Below are positions 33,385 to 41,688 of a stretch of DNA of 42,398 nt, piece after piece; position 1 is the first letter of the stretch, and every line of letters starts with the position of its first letter. The position numbers and the translations under genes were made by a program. This stretch comes from an uncultured Prevotella sp. (lineage in GTDB: Bacteria > Bacteroidota > Bacteroidia > Bacteroidales > Bacteroidaceae), in the NCBI GenBank assembly GCA_900315765.1, contig ONAK01000054.1:1-42398 (forward strand), given 5' to 3'. The notes below the pieces were generated by a model. The model was not told the DNA's origin and did no database searches. It worked only from the letters and a program-made list of their open reading frames with translations.

Positions 33385-34905
33385 TTAGCAGACCTTCTCC
33401 AGACGTTTCATCATAGCGAACATGAACAATGCTGCTACCACGCATACTGCAATGAACACGCCCCATACTACTGTCAAGGGGATATCGCCCCAGAGATAGC
33501 CACCTACACCTACAAGTTTATTACCGATAGCGGTAGATACGAACCATCCGCCCATCATAAGACCCTTGAGCTTTGGAGGAGCCACCTTTGATACAAACGA
33601 AATACCCATTGGACTGAGCAGCAGCTCACCGAAGGTCAGAATAAGATATGTACTAATCAGCCAGTATGGCGAAACGAATGTGGCAGCATCGCCGGCAGCC
33701 TTCTGCTCGTTAGGAGTCATCAGTCCCTGAGAAGCAAGCATCATCAGGATGAATGCAGATGCAGCAACCAACATACCATAAGCAATCTTACGTGGAGGTG
33801 TTGGTTCCTTGCCCTTAGATGCCAAAGAGGCAAAGAGAGCCATTGATACAGGTGTCAGAGCCACTACATAGAATGGATTGAACTGCTGGAAAATAGGCGC
33901 AGAGATTGCAACCTCGCCAGTAGCCTGAGTATACTTATAACCCAGAACGCCAAGAGCTACAAGAATGATGGCTGCAGAGATACCCTTACCCTTTGGAGTT
34001 TTGCTCTGGAAGAGTGAGAAACCTGCATAGACGATGAAGATAATCATCACCAGATTGATTACATCAAATGGCATGGTATCAGCACCTGTTGCCGACTTTG
34101 CTGTAAACTCATCAGCGAAATAAGTAAGCGACAGACCATTCTGATGGAAAGCCATCCAGAAGAATATGACAACGGCAAATACCAGGCACAGCGCAACAAC
34201 ACGCTGGGTTGTCTCCTCCTTGGTCAGTTCTGGCTCATTGCTTGCAGCCTGAGACTTATCGGCCTTACCCTTACCACCTTCAACATGACGGAAAGTGCTG
34301 CGGAAAGCGTAGTAGATAGCGATAGAAAGAATCAGCGATGCACAAGCGATGGCAAAAGCAAAGTGATAGCTATCGTTAACACTGGTACCCAGATTCTGCT
34401 GCGACCACTCCATGATACGAACTGCTGCTGTAGGAGCAAAGAGCGCTCCGATGTTGATGGCCATGTAGAACAAAGAGAAACCGGCATCGCGCTTGTTTGC
34501 ATACTGTGGATCGTTGTACAGATCGCCCACCATTACCTGCAGATTTCCCTTGAAGAGACCGGTTCCGAAACCAATCAGTACAAGAGCAGCCAGCATCACA
34601 ACAAGTGCGAATGTGTCGCCACCAAGAGGAATTGACAACAGCAGATAACCTGCAAACATAATCAGGATACCGATGGTAACCATACGACCGAAACCGAAAC
34701 GGTCAGCCAGCCAACCACCAACAATTGGCAGGAAGTAGACAAGCATCAGGAAATCACTATAGATTTCGCCAGCCCATCCAGCATCCAGACCATAGTTAGC
34801 TCTCAAAAACAATGCGAAAACGGCGAGCATGGTGTAGTAGCCGAATCGCTCACCTGTGTTGGCCAATGCCAACGCAAATAAACCTTTGGGTTGATTTTCG
34901 AACAT
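33385..34905 (-). CDS. POT/PTR family proton-dependent peptide transporter
   Basis: This 506-residue transporter imports di- and tripeptides with protons across the inner membrane. It begins MFENQPKGLFALALANTGER followed by FGYYTM, the family's ExxERFxYY motif. The first glutamate is replaced by Asn16, while Glu19, Arg20, Phe21, Tyr23 and Tyr24 are kept. GWLADRFGFGRMVTIG is the MFS loop 2-3 signature. A central charged loop (GGKGKADKSQAASNEPELTK) separates the two bundles. About 14 hydrophobic helices are seen, as in the PepT-So type. Ten bases separate it from the upstream barrel gene and none from nhaC. A DPP-like peptidase in the window could supply its substrates. Confidence 0.93.
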   Translation of the reverse strand: MFENQPKGLFALALANTGERFGYYTMLAVFALFLRANYGLDAGWAGEIYSDFLMLVYFLPIVGGWLADRFGFGRMVTIGILIMFAGYLLLSIPLGGDTFALVVMLAALVLIGFGTGLFKGNLQVMVGDLYNDPQYANKRDAGFSLFYMAINIGALFAPTAAVRIMEWSQQNLGTSVNDSYHFAFAIACASLILSIAIYYAFRSTFRHVEGGKGKADKSQAASNEPELTKEETTQRVVALCLVFAVVIFFWMAFHQNGLSLTYFADEFTAKSATGADTMPFDVINLVMIIFIVYAGFSLFQSKTPKGKGISAAIILVALGVLGYKYTQATGEVAISAPIFQQFNPFYVVALTPVSMALFASLASKGKEPTPPRKIAYGMLVAASAFILMMLASQGLMTPNEQKAAGDAATFVSPYWLISTYLILTFGELLLSPMGISFVSKVAPPKLKGLMMGGWFVSTAIGNKLVGVGGYLWGDIPLTVVWGVFIAVCVVAALFMFAMMKRLEKVC

Positions 34906-34915
34906 AATTAATTAT

Positions 34916-35749
34916 TTATTTGATTTTAGAATTTCGTGTTTTGATTATATCGAACAGATAGGTACATTTGATAACGATGTTACCAAAGTTAGAACGCGAG
35001 AAATAATCGCGTTTGGTATTACCATATATATTACCTAATCCGTAGTAGTAGCGACCTTCTATCATGAAATGGCCAAAGTGGCGGTTACTGAATTCCAATC
35101 CCGCACCAACCGCAATACCATAGTCGAACTTATTCTCAACAGCCATGGAATCCTGAGCCACAACATGCGATGAACGCAAATCGGCATACTTATAGTCCTT
35201 ACCATAATATCCGTTATGTATTGCAGGATCAAATGCCGGGTCGCGCACATCAAAGTTACTTTCCGTCTTATCATTCAAGAAGAAACCTATCTGTGGGCCA
35301 AGGTGTATGAAAGCCTGAAGTCCGTTACGCTCACGGCCCCATCCAAGTCTGGCCAGCAGCGGAACCTGAACGTAAGTCATCTTACGCCTGTAATAAAGAT
35401 TCTGCGATGGATCGGTATGAAGTGGAACGGGTTTGTCGTTTTTATCAAGTATATCCTCGTTCCAACCTATCTGTGCAAAGTTAAGTTCTGCCGTAACGGC
35501 ACAGATACTGCTAAAATATTTCTCACACGTGTAACGGGCAGTAAAACCTCCTGTGATGCCACCTAGCATCGACTGAGGAACCTTGGTTACAAAAGCCACA
35601 TTACTCATGACGTAACCGCCATTCACACCGATTGCAAGATCGGTACGATACTCTCCGACCTGGGCAGAAGCAGTGAATAGTGAACAGTGAACAGTGAATA
35701 ATATCACCATTACCATTATCACATACTTCCCACCTATTATATATTTCAT
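34916..35749 (-). CDS. PorT-like outer-membrane beta-barrel protein
   Basis: This 277-residue protein is predicted from the ATG at 35749. A GTG at 35764 is also in frame but lies in the heptamer array. The signal peptide is about 30 residues (MKYIIGGKYVIMVMVILFTV then HCSLFTASAQ); its second half is encoded by heptamer repeats. The mature part fits the outer-membrane beta-barrel family PF13568: VGVNGGYVMSNV-type opening, ARLGWGRERNGLQAFIHLGP, FDYGIAVGAGLEFSN, HFMIEGRYYYGLGNIYG. It follows the LysM protein gene across the repeat array and precedes the peptide transporter by 10 bases. It may be a channel or a structural protein; no substrate can be assigned. Confidence 0.84.
   Translation of the reverse strand: MKYIIGGKYVIMVMVILFTVHCSLFTASAQVGEYRTDLAIGVNGGYVMSNVAFVTKVPQSMLGGITGGFTARYTCEKYFSSICAVTAELNFAQIGWNEDILDKNDKPVPLHTDPSQNLYYRRKMTYVQVPLLARLGWGRERNGLQAFIHLGPQIGFFLNDKTESNFDVRDPAFDPAIHNGYYGKDYKYADLRSSHVVAQDSMAVENKFDYGIAVGAGLEFSNRHFGHFMIEGRYYYGLGNIYGNTKRDYFSRSNFGNIVIKCTYLFDIIKTRNSKIK
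35672..35700. repeat. Four-copy heptamer (AGTGAAT/AGTGAAC) in a signal-peptide coding region
   Basis: AGTGAAT, AGTGAAC, AGTGAAC, AGTGAAT plus one base. On the coding strand it reads as (TTCACTG/A) units encoding LFTVHCSLFT. It is inverted relative to the large array at 35761-35850, to which it is complementary apart from G-U-type changes. Confidence 0.85.
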
Positions 35750-35760
35750 CTTATCCCTTT

Positions 35761-35850
35761 TCACTATTCACTATTCACTATTCACTATTCACTATTCACT
35801 CTTCACTATTCACTATTCACTATTCACTATTCACTATTCACTATTCACTA
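35761..35850. repeat. Heptamer tandem array, 12.9 copies of TCACTAT
   Basis: Twelve full units and six bases of a thirteenth fill 90 bases. All match TCACTAT except the sixth (TCACTCT). The array occupies the whole gap between two co-directional genes, from the stop codon of the LysM gene (35848-35850 is part of the last unit) to the potential GTG start of the barrel gene. Confidence 0.95.
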
Positions 35851-37200
35851 AAACTTAATCGTTTCTACCCTATTATCGGGAGTATAGTGAACAAACAATT
35901 GTGTATGGTTGCGCAGTCCGCCATTACCATAACGCTCAAACTGCAATGGGGTCTGAACGTATTCCATATTACTCTTATCGCCTAAGAACATCTTACCCTC
36001 ACGGTGCAAGCCTGTCAGGAAGAAATAGGCATGATCGAAACCTGTTAGCGCAAATCTTGGCAGACTATTCTGCATGTCGGTATGGAAATTCCAACGGAAC
36101 TTTTGCTGCAAGCGCTTCGTTGATGCCGACAACGGATTATAGTAGAATACCGAAGGGATGTAAGTGTTGAACTTATAGAAGTTCTCCAAATGTGTACGGG
36201 TATACATCAGCCACTCAGTATAGCCAAACATATTTATCAGCAAATCCGGATTAGCAAACTTCAGGCCGTTAAGCTTAGAGAAAGCGATGCCAAGTTCTGG
36301 CGAGCGTCCAGTATTCAGGATAACCACATTAGGTTTTGTACGACTGAAAGCCTTCGAGAAATCACCCTCACCCGACTTGAGATTGGTAATCGAGTAGTCC
36401 ATATTCTCCTGTTCCAGCTGTCGGCGCAAGGCTGATGTAAAGTTTCCCTTATGACTGGTAGAATCGTTACAATCTATGATAACGGTGTGATAGTTCTTGA
36501 ATCCCTTTACAAAGTGCTTAATGGTAGCATCGTCCTGGAATGTATGACTCTGATAGACCTGATAGATATATTTATTGTCTGCCAGCTGTGGGGCATTAAT
36601 AGAGAAGGGAATCAGAAGTTTAATCTTATGTTTCTCAACAAATGCTGATATGGCACTCATCTGTTTAGAATAGAGCGGACCGATGATCAGGTCGCACTTA
36701 GCAGCCTCATCATTACTCAGTATCTGGTTAATATCTCCATCTTCAGCAGTATTCCATGCATGCACATCAACAGAAATGCCGAGTTTCTTAATACTATCAC
36801 ACGCCATCAGCACACCACGATAGTACTCCACCATACGTTTTCCATCGCCATTGATATCGTGCAGAGGCAGCATCACACCCAGACGGATAGCACGCTTGCG
36901 AATATCGTCGGCATCCTCTTCTTCTGCAGGGTTAGCTACTGGAGTCTCTGCTTGAAATGTAGAAAAAGGAATTCTCAGCACGGTACCTTTCTTCAGCTCG
37001 TAGCCAGGCGTATTCATCTCAGGGTTGGCTTTCATCAGTTGCTCGATGGTAATATCATACATACGGGAGATACCGAAGATGGTTTCCTTCTTCTTCACTT
37101 TATGCAGTCCGCGTATCTGTTCGCCCTCTTGAGCCATAGCCACACCGACCGATAGCCAGAAGGCTGCAAAGAACAAAAAATATCTTAAAACTCGCGTCAT
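35848..37200 (-). CDS. LysM domain plus periplasmic-binding-protein-like domain
   Basis: This is a 450-residue exported protein. The signal peptide is about 1-24 (MTRVLRYFLFFAAFWLSVGV then AMAQ). One LysM domain at about 32-78 (HKVKKKETIFGISRMYDITI, EQLMKANPEM, LKKGTVLRIP) binds peptidoglycan. The remainder, from about 95, is a type 1 periplasmic-binding fold (IRLGVMLPLHDINGDGKRMV, EYYRGVLMACDSI, CDLIIGPLYSKQ, FALTGFDHAYFFL) like amino-acid ABC transporter binding proteins or the LpoA-type activators. In Bacteroidales this combination has no tested role; a wall-linked sensor or activator is plausible. The stop codon lies in the heptamer array. Confidence 0.87.
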   Translation of the reverse strand: MTRVLRYFLFFAAFWLSVGVAMAQEGEQIRGLHKVKKKETIFGISRMYDITIEQLMKANPEMNTPGYELKKGTVLRIPFSTFQAETPVANPAEEEDADDIRKRAIRLGVMLPLHDINGDGKRMVEYYRGVLMACDSIKKLGISVDVHAWNTAEDGDINQILSNDEAAKCDLIIGPLYSKQMSAISAFVEKHKIKLLIPFSINAPQLADNKYIYQVYQSHTFQDDATIKHFVKGFKNYHTVIIDCNDSTSHKGNFTSALRRQLEQENMDYSITNLKSGEGDFSKAFSRTKPNVVILNTGRSPELGIAFSKLNGLKFANPDLLINMFGYTEWLMYTRTHLENFYKFNTYIPSVFYYNPLSASTKRLQQKFRWNFHTDMQNSLPRFALTGFDHAYFFLTGLHREGKMFLGDKSNMEYVQTPLQFERYGNGGLRNHTQLFVHYTPDNRVETIKF

Positions 37201-37227
37201 ATTTTCAAAATTTAGTCATTTCGCGTA

Positions 37228-37235
37228 CAAAAGTA
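37228..37235 (-). promoter_or_regulatory. Possible -7 box for the LysM-headed operon
   Basis: On the reverse strand this is TACTTTTG, 27 bases before the ATG at 37200. No TTTG is seen at the -33 position. Confidence 0.42.
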
Positions 37236-37279
37236 CAAAATAATTGTGAATTGGGGATGAATCTTTATGAAATATTTAG

Positions 37280-37287
37280 TAACTTTG
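37280..37287 (+). promoter_or_regulatory. -7 box for the gene at 37307
   Basis: TAACTTTG matches TAnnTTTG, 19 bases before the ATG. A -33 element is not evident. Confidence 0.48.
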
Positions 37288-37306
37288 CACTTTAAATGAG
37301 TAAAAT

Positions 37307-37969
37307 ATGAGATTTTTGCAGATATTACTTACTGTTTTTGCGATGTTTGTGTCGCTTTCGGCATCTGCACAGACTGTCGACATATCAGCAATATATATTG
37401 ACGATAACGGCGTGGAGACCGAGACATGGAATGATTTTAGCGGTCAGGCTCCACTCAGTGTGTCGTTCCGTGCCAACCCACAGGATATGGAAGGACTGAA
37501 CCCCACCTATGAGTGGCACTTCCGTATGGAGGGCGAGAGTAAGGACATGATGGTGCGCTACGAAGAGAATACCGACTACACCTTCACCAAAGCGGGTAAG
37601 ACTTATGTCACCCTTTATGCCAACCTGGGCAATGAGGAGCGCGATTCTTCACAAATCTGCATCACCATCAGCGAGAGCAAACTCCTGATGCCAAATGCCT
37701 TTTCGCCAAACGGAGATAATCACAACGATGAATATAAGGCTAAGGAATACCAGAGTATTGTAGAGTTCCACGCGTACATATTTAATAGGTGGGGCCAGAA
37801 GCTCTTTGAATGGAGCAACCCAGCCGAAGGATGGGATGGTACTTACAATGGAAGTCCTGTTAAAGATGGTGTGTATTTTGTTGTGGTAAATGCCCGTGGT
37901 GCCGATGGCATCGTATATAACATCCGTAAAGACGTCAATCTGCTTCGCGGATATACCAAGACTGAATAG
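37307..37969 (+). CDS. Secreted protein with PKD-like domain and gliding-motility/T9SS type B C-terminal domain
   Basis: This is a 220-residue exported protein. Residues 1-21 form a signal peptide ([20 protein letters not shown] then AQ). A PKD-like immunoglobulin domain follows at about 40-125 ([39 protein letters not shown]). The C-terminal 90 residues match the gliding-motility-associated domain: [52 protein letters not shown]. This domain directs surface export by the type IX secretion system in Bacteroidetes. The protein is short for the family, so it may be a minimal surface or scaffold component. It is two bases upstream of uvrA, an odd operon partner. Confidence 0.86.
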   Translation: MRFLQILLTVFAMFVSLSASAQTVDISAIYIDDNGVETETWNDFSGQAPLSVSFRANPQDMEGLNPTYEWHFRMEGESKDMMVRYEENTDYTFTKAGKTYVTLYANLGNEERDSSQICITISESKLLMPNAFSPNGDNHNDEYKAKEYQSIVEFHAYIFNRWGQKLFEWSNPAEGWDGTYNGSPVKDGVYFVVVNARGADGIVYNIRKDVNLLRGYTKTE

Positions 37970-37971
37970 CA

Positions 37972-40824
37972 ATGAATAGAGAAGATGAAAAAATAAATGT
38001 GTACGGAGCTCGCGTACACAATCTTAAGAACATAGATGTAGAGATACCACGCCATTCACTCACGGTTATTACCGGATTGAGTGGAAGCGGTAAATCGTCG
38101 TTAGCTTTCGACACGATATTTGCCGAAGGTCAGCGCCGATATATCGAGACGTTTTCGGCTTATGCCCGTAACTTCCTTGGCGGCATGGAGCGCCCTGACG
38201 TTGATAAGATTACCGGTCTTTCTCCTGTCATCAGCATTGAGCAGAAGACCACCAATAAGAATCCCCGTTCTACGGTAGGAACCACCACTGAGATCTACGA
38301 CTATATGCGATTGCTCTTTGCCCGAGCCGGTCGCGCCTATAGCTTTGCTACCGGCGAGGAGATGGTTCGCTATACCGAAGAGCGTGTTCTCGATATGATT
38401 ACCCACGATTACGCCGGCCACAAAATCTACATTCTGGCACCACTGGTACGCAGTCGTAAGGGTCACTATCGTGAGCTTTTCGAGAGCATGCGTCGAAAGG
38501 GATATATGCATATACGAGTTGACGGACAGATGTTGGAGATTGTACAGGGTATGAAGGTTGACCGTTATAAGAATCACGACATTGAGGTTGTTATCGACCG
38601 CATGAAGGTGCCCGAGACACCCGATGAAGAACGCCTTAAGAAATCTATTTCGATCGCCATGAAACAAGGCGATGGATTGATTATGATTCTCGATCAGGAC
38701 ACGGGGAAAATCAAGCACTTTTCCAAGCGACTGATGTGCCCCACCACAGGAATCAGTTACTCGGATCCTGCACCTAATAACTTCTCCTTTAATTCTCCCC
38801 AAGGTGCCTGTCCGCATTGTAAAGGTCTCGGTGTGATAAACCAGATTGACCTCGATAAAGTCATCCCAAACAAGAAGGCCACCATCCGCGAAGGCGGTAT
38901 TGTGCCACTTGGCAAATATAAGAACCAGATGATATTCTGGCAGGTAGATGCCATCCTGAAGAAGTTTGAGTGTGACCTCAATACCCCCATCGGCGATATT
39001 CCCGATGATGCGATGAACGAGTTGCTTTATGGCTCACTCGAAGATGTTCGCATCGACAAGGAACTGGTACACACATCGAGCGACTATTTCGTCTCGTTCG
39101 ATGGTATCATCAAGTATCTGCGCAACGTGATGGATAACGATGACTCAAGCGCCGGCCAGAAATGGGCCGACCAATTCTTGGCAGAAGTCACCTGTCCTGA
39201 ATGTCACGGTCAACGACTCAATCGCGAGGCGTTATCTTATACTTTCGGTGGGCGCAATATTGCCGATCTTGCCAACATGGATTTGAATGATCTCCGAACA
39301 TGGATTGATGATTTAGAGAAGAAAGCGGAAAGTGGAGAGTGGAAAGAGATTACCTCACAGGAATACAAGATTGCCAAGGAAATCTTGAAGGAGATCAAGA
39401 CCCGTTTGGACTTCCTGCTCGAGGTGGGATTGAATTACCTGTCGCTCAATCGCCAATCGGCTACTTTGTCGGGTGGTGAGAGTCAGCGTATCAGACTGGC
39501 CACCCAGATTGGTTCGCAACTTGTAAACGTACTCTATATTCTCGACGAGCCTTCTATCGGACTTCATCAGCGCGACAACGAGCGACTTATCCGTTCACTC
39601 AAGGAGTTGCGCGACCTTGGTAATACAGTGATAGTCGTGGAGCACGATGAAGATATGATGCGTAGCGCCGATTACATTGTTGATATCGGTCCACGTGCCG
39701 GTCGCAAGGGTGGCGAGGTTGTGTTCCAGGGAACACCCGACGAACTGCTCAAGACCAACACGCTTACCGCTCAATATCTTAACGGCATGACGAAGATGGA
39801 GGTTGGCAACAGGCGTAAGGGTTCTGGTAAGAGTCTTATTCTCAAAGGCTGTACAGGTAATAACCTCAAGCATATAGATGCCGAATTCCCATTGGGAAAG
39901 CTGATTGTGGTAACAGGTGTCAGCGGCTCGGGCAAGTCAACTCTCATCAACGAGACGCTTCAGCCCATCCTCTCGCATCACTTCTACCGCTCGTTAAAGC
40001 GCCCAATGCCTTACGAGGCCATTGAGGGTTTGGAATATATTGATAAGGTGGTAAGTGTAGACCAGAGTCCTATCGGTCGCACACCGCGTTCTAACCCAGC
40101 CACTTATACGGGTGTATTCTCTGATATCCGCTCGCTCTTTGTAAACCTGCCCGAGGCCAAGATTCGCGGCTACAAGCCGGGTAGATTCTCGTTCAATGTT
40201 AAGGGCGGACGCTGCGAGACCTGCGGTGGAAACGGCTACAAGACCATCGAAATGAATTTCCTGCCAGATATTCAGGTGCCTTGTGAAGATTGTCATGGCA
40301 AGCGCTATAATCGCGAGACATTGGAGGTACGTTATAAAGGAAAATCGATTGCCGATGTACTTGATATGACCATCAATCAGGCCGTAGAGTTTTTCGAGAA
40401 CGTGCCCGACATTCTGCGTAAGATCAAGAGTATTCAGGACGTCGGACTGGGTTATATCAAACTCGGTCAGCCCTCCACCACCCTTTCCGGTGGCGAGAGT
40501 CAGCGCATCAAGTTGGCCACCGAGCTTTCAAAGCGCGACACAGGTAAGACCATGTACATCCTCGACGAGCCAACAACTGGTCTGCACTTCGAGGATATCC
40601 GCATACTGATGCAGGTGCTGCAGCAGCTTGTAGACCGCGGCAACACCGTTATCATTATCGAGCACAACCTCGATGTCATCAAACAAGCCGACTGGATTAT
40701 CGATATCGGTCCCGAAGGTGGTCGTAATGGTGGAGAGATACTTGCCACCGGCACCCCCGAGAAGGTAGCAAAAAGTAAGCGGGGCTACACACCCCGCTTT
40801 ATCCAAGAAGTTCTTAATAAGTAA
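37972..40824 (+). CDS. uvrA: Excinuclease ABC subunit A
   Basis: UvrA is the damage-sensing ATPase of nucleotide excision repair; its dimer loads UvrB at lesions. The 950 residues include both ABC modules. Walker A is GLSGSGKS at 35-42 and GVSGSGKS at 649-656; the signature LSGGESQR starts at 499 and 838. The second zinc finger [10 protein letters not shown]...CEDCHGKRY is complete. In the first zinc-finger region the leading CxxC is CPTT, so that finger lacks a cysteine, which may be a lineage feature. A small insertion ([14 protein letters not shown], near 450-465) is encoded by a heptamer repeat. A hairpin in the last codons probably ends the convergent transcript. Confidence 0.97.
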   Translation: MNREDEKINVYGARVHNLKNIDVEIPRHSLTVITGLSGSGKSSLAFDTIFAEGQRRYIETFSAYARNFLGGMERPDVDKITGLSPVISIEQKTTNKNPRSTVGTTTEIYDYMRLLFARAGRAYSFATGEEMVRYTEERVLDMITHDYAGHKIYILAPLVRSRKGHYRELFESMRRKGYMHIRVDGQMLEIVQGMKVDRYKNHDIEVVIDRMKVPETPDEERLKKSISIAMKQGDGLIMILDQDTGKIKHFSKRLMCPTTGISYSDPAPNNFSFNSPQGACPHCKGLGVINQIDLDKVIPNKKATIREGGIVPLGKYKNQMIFWQVDAILKKFECDLNTPIGDIPDDAMNELLYGSLEDVRIDKELVHTSSDYFVSFDGIIKYLRNVMDNDDSSAGQKWADQFLAEVTCPECHGQRLNREALSYTFGGRNIADLANMDLNDLRTWIDDLEKKAESGEWKEITSQEYKIAKEILKEIKTRLDFLLEVGLNYLSLNRQSATLSGGESQRIRLATQIGSQLVNVLYILDEPSIGLHQRDNERLIRSLKELRDLGNTVIVVEHDEDMMRSADYIVDIGPRAGRKGGEVVFQGTPDELLKTNTLTAQYLNGMTKMEVGNRRKGSGKSLILKGCTGNNLKHIDAEFPLGKLIVVTGVSGSGKSTLINETLQPILSHHFYRSLKRPMPYEAIEGLEYIDKVVSVDQSPIGRTPRSNPATYTGVFSDIRSLFVNLPEAKIRGYKPGRFSFNVKGGRCETCGGNGYKTIEMNFLPDIQVPCEDCHGKRYNRETLEVRYKGKSIADVLDMTINQAVEFFENVPDILRKIKSIQDVGLGYIKLGQPSTTLSGGESQRIKLATELSKRDTGKTMYILDEPTTGLHFEDIRILMQVLQQLVDRGNTVIIIEHNLDVIKQADWIIDIGPEGGRNGGEILATGTPEKVAKSKRGYTPRFIQEVLNK
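39326..39346. repeat. Three-copy heptamer (TGGAAAG type) inside uvrA
   Basis: CGGAAAG, TGGAGAG, TGGAAAG run for 21 bases, in frame as AESGEWK. It lies in a stretch where UvrA proteins vary in length. Confidence 0.7.
40777..40799 (-). terminator. Reverse-strand intrinsic terminator inside the uvrA 3' end
   Basis: AAGCGGGG (40777-40784) and CCCCGCTT (40792-40799) pair perfectly around CTACACA. On the reverse strand the stem is followed by ACTTTTT, so it can end the CsgG-like transcript. It also encodes KRGYTPRF of UvrA. Confidence 0.55.
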
Positions 40825-40831
40825 TGCTTTT

Positions 40832-41674
40832 TTAGAACTTAAGCAAACCACCCAGGCCGCCTAATACCGACTCCTTCTTTGGACGGCTACGAACGGTTAT
40901 CTTCTGTTGGTTCTCGAATGAGCTCTTAATAGCAGGGCCTCCGTTTTTCACTGAGCAGCGCGACAAGGTGCCGCTCATAACCTCCTGCACTTTTACTTCA
41001 CCTATCTTCTTATCAACCTGCTCACCGGCAATCTCTATCTGACTGAACACCTCGAATATCTGTCCAACTTCGATACCCTTGTCGCTGCCAATGCTTATAT
41101 AACAGCTCTTTGCACCCTTCTTGTTGTCAACCTCATCAAGAGCTTTGATGGTAGCTTCAACCTTGAAGTTCTCCTGCACAAAGCGGTTCATGCGCCCCTT
41201 GGCGTCATTGGCAGCACGCATAATGGCCTCATCTGACGAGTCACCCGTAGAACTCTCGATATAGGTCTCCGAGATAGCAGTCACACCCGTTTCTGTATTA
41301 ATCAGCGTGAGCGTGTAATTAACATCACCCTCATAATAATAAGTTGTCTTACCACTAATGGTTGACGATTTGTGTGCACTGCTGACAGAATTCAGAATAC
41401 CCTCAACCATCCATTGTATACCATTGTCGTTAAGGAACAACAGACGATCGTTTTTCACTGTAGGCAGATCGGCCATGGTACCGGCATCAACAACAGTAAG
41501 TCTGCCTGTACCAACTAATCCTGAGACAATAGCCTGCTGTACAGCATTACAAACAGAGCTGTTTGCAGTACTCTTGTTGGTAAACTTCTCTACTAACACA
41601 CTTGGTTTGTCGTCCTGCGCCATTGCGCCAACAACACTCAGCAACAAGGCTGCCATTACAAATAGTTTTCTCAT
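40832..41674 (-). CDS. CsgG-like secreted/outer-membrane-associated protein
   Basis: This is a 280-residue exported protein with a signal peptide at 1-19 (MRKLFVMAALLLSVVGAMA). The mature part begins VLVEKFTNKSTANSSVCNAV and continues with ISGLVGTGRLTVVDAG-like and YTLTLINTETGVTAISETYI. That is the FENxT/LVxTGRFxVVD pattern of the CsgG/HfaB and LpoB family of transporter or assembly proteins. No lipoprotein cysteine follows the signal peptide, unlike curli CsgG. The C-terminal part (GSDKGIEVGQIFEVFSQIEI, GEVKVQEVMSG) resembles a small beta-rich FlgT-type domain. It lies 14 bases downstream of the caspase-like gene and probably shares its transcript. Confidence 0.75.
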   Translation of the reverse strand: MRKLFVMAALLLSVVGAMAQDDKPSVLVEKFTNKSTANSSVCNAVQQAIVSGLVGTGRLTVVDAGTMADLPTVKNDRLLFLNDNGIQWMVEGILNSVSSAHKSSTISGKTTYYYEGDVNYTLTLINTETGVTAISETYIESSTGDSSDEAIMRAANDAKGRMNRFVQENFKVEATIKALDEVDNKKGAKSCYISIGSDKGIEVGQIFEVFSQIEIAGEQVDKKIGEVKVQEVMSGTLSRCSVKNGGPAIKSSFENQQKITVRSRPKKESVLGGLGGLLKF

Positions 41675-41688
41675 CTCTCTTGCTATTT

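Noticed and set aside
35761-35850. Possible CRISPR array
   Set aside because: Units are seven bases, contiguous and without spacers; no cas gene is present.
38101-38817. A 238-codon reverse frame inside uvrA
   Set aside because: It is antisense to well-conserved UvrA sequence and has no recognisable domain.
40808-40840. Inverted repeat AAGTTCT / AGAACTT at the uvrA stop
   Set aside because: The arms are short, AT-rich and 19 bases apart; the stem at 40777-40799 is a better terminator.
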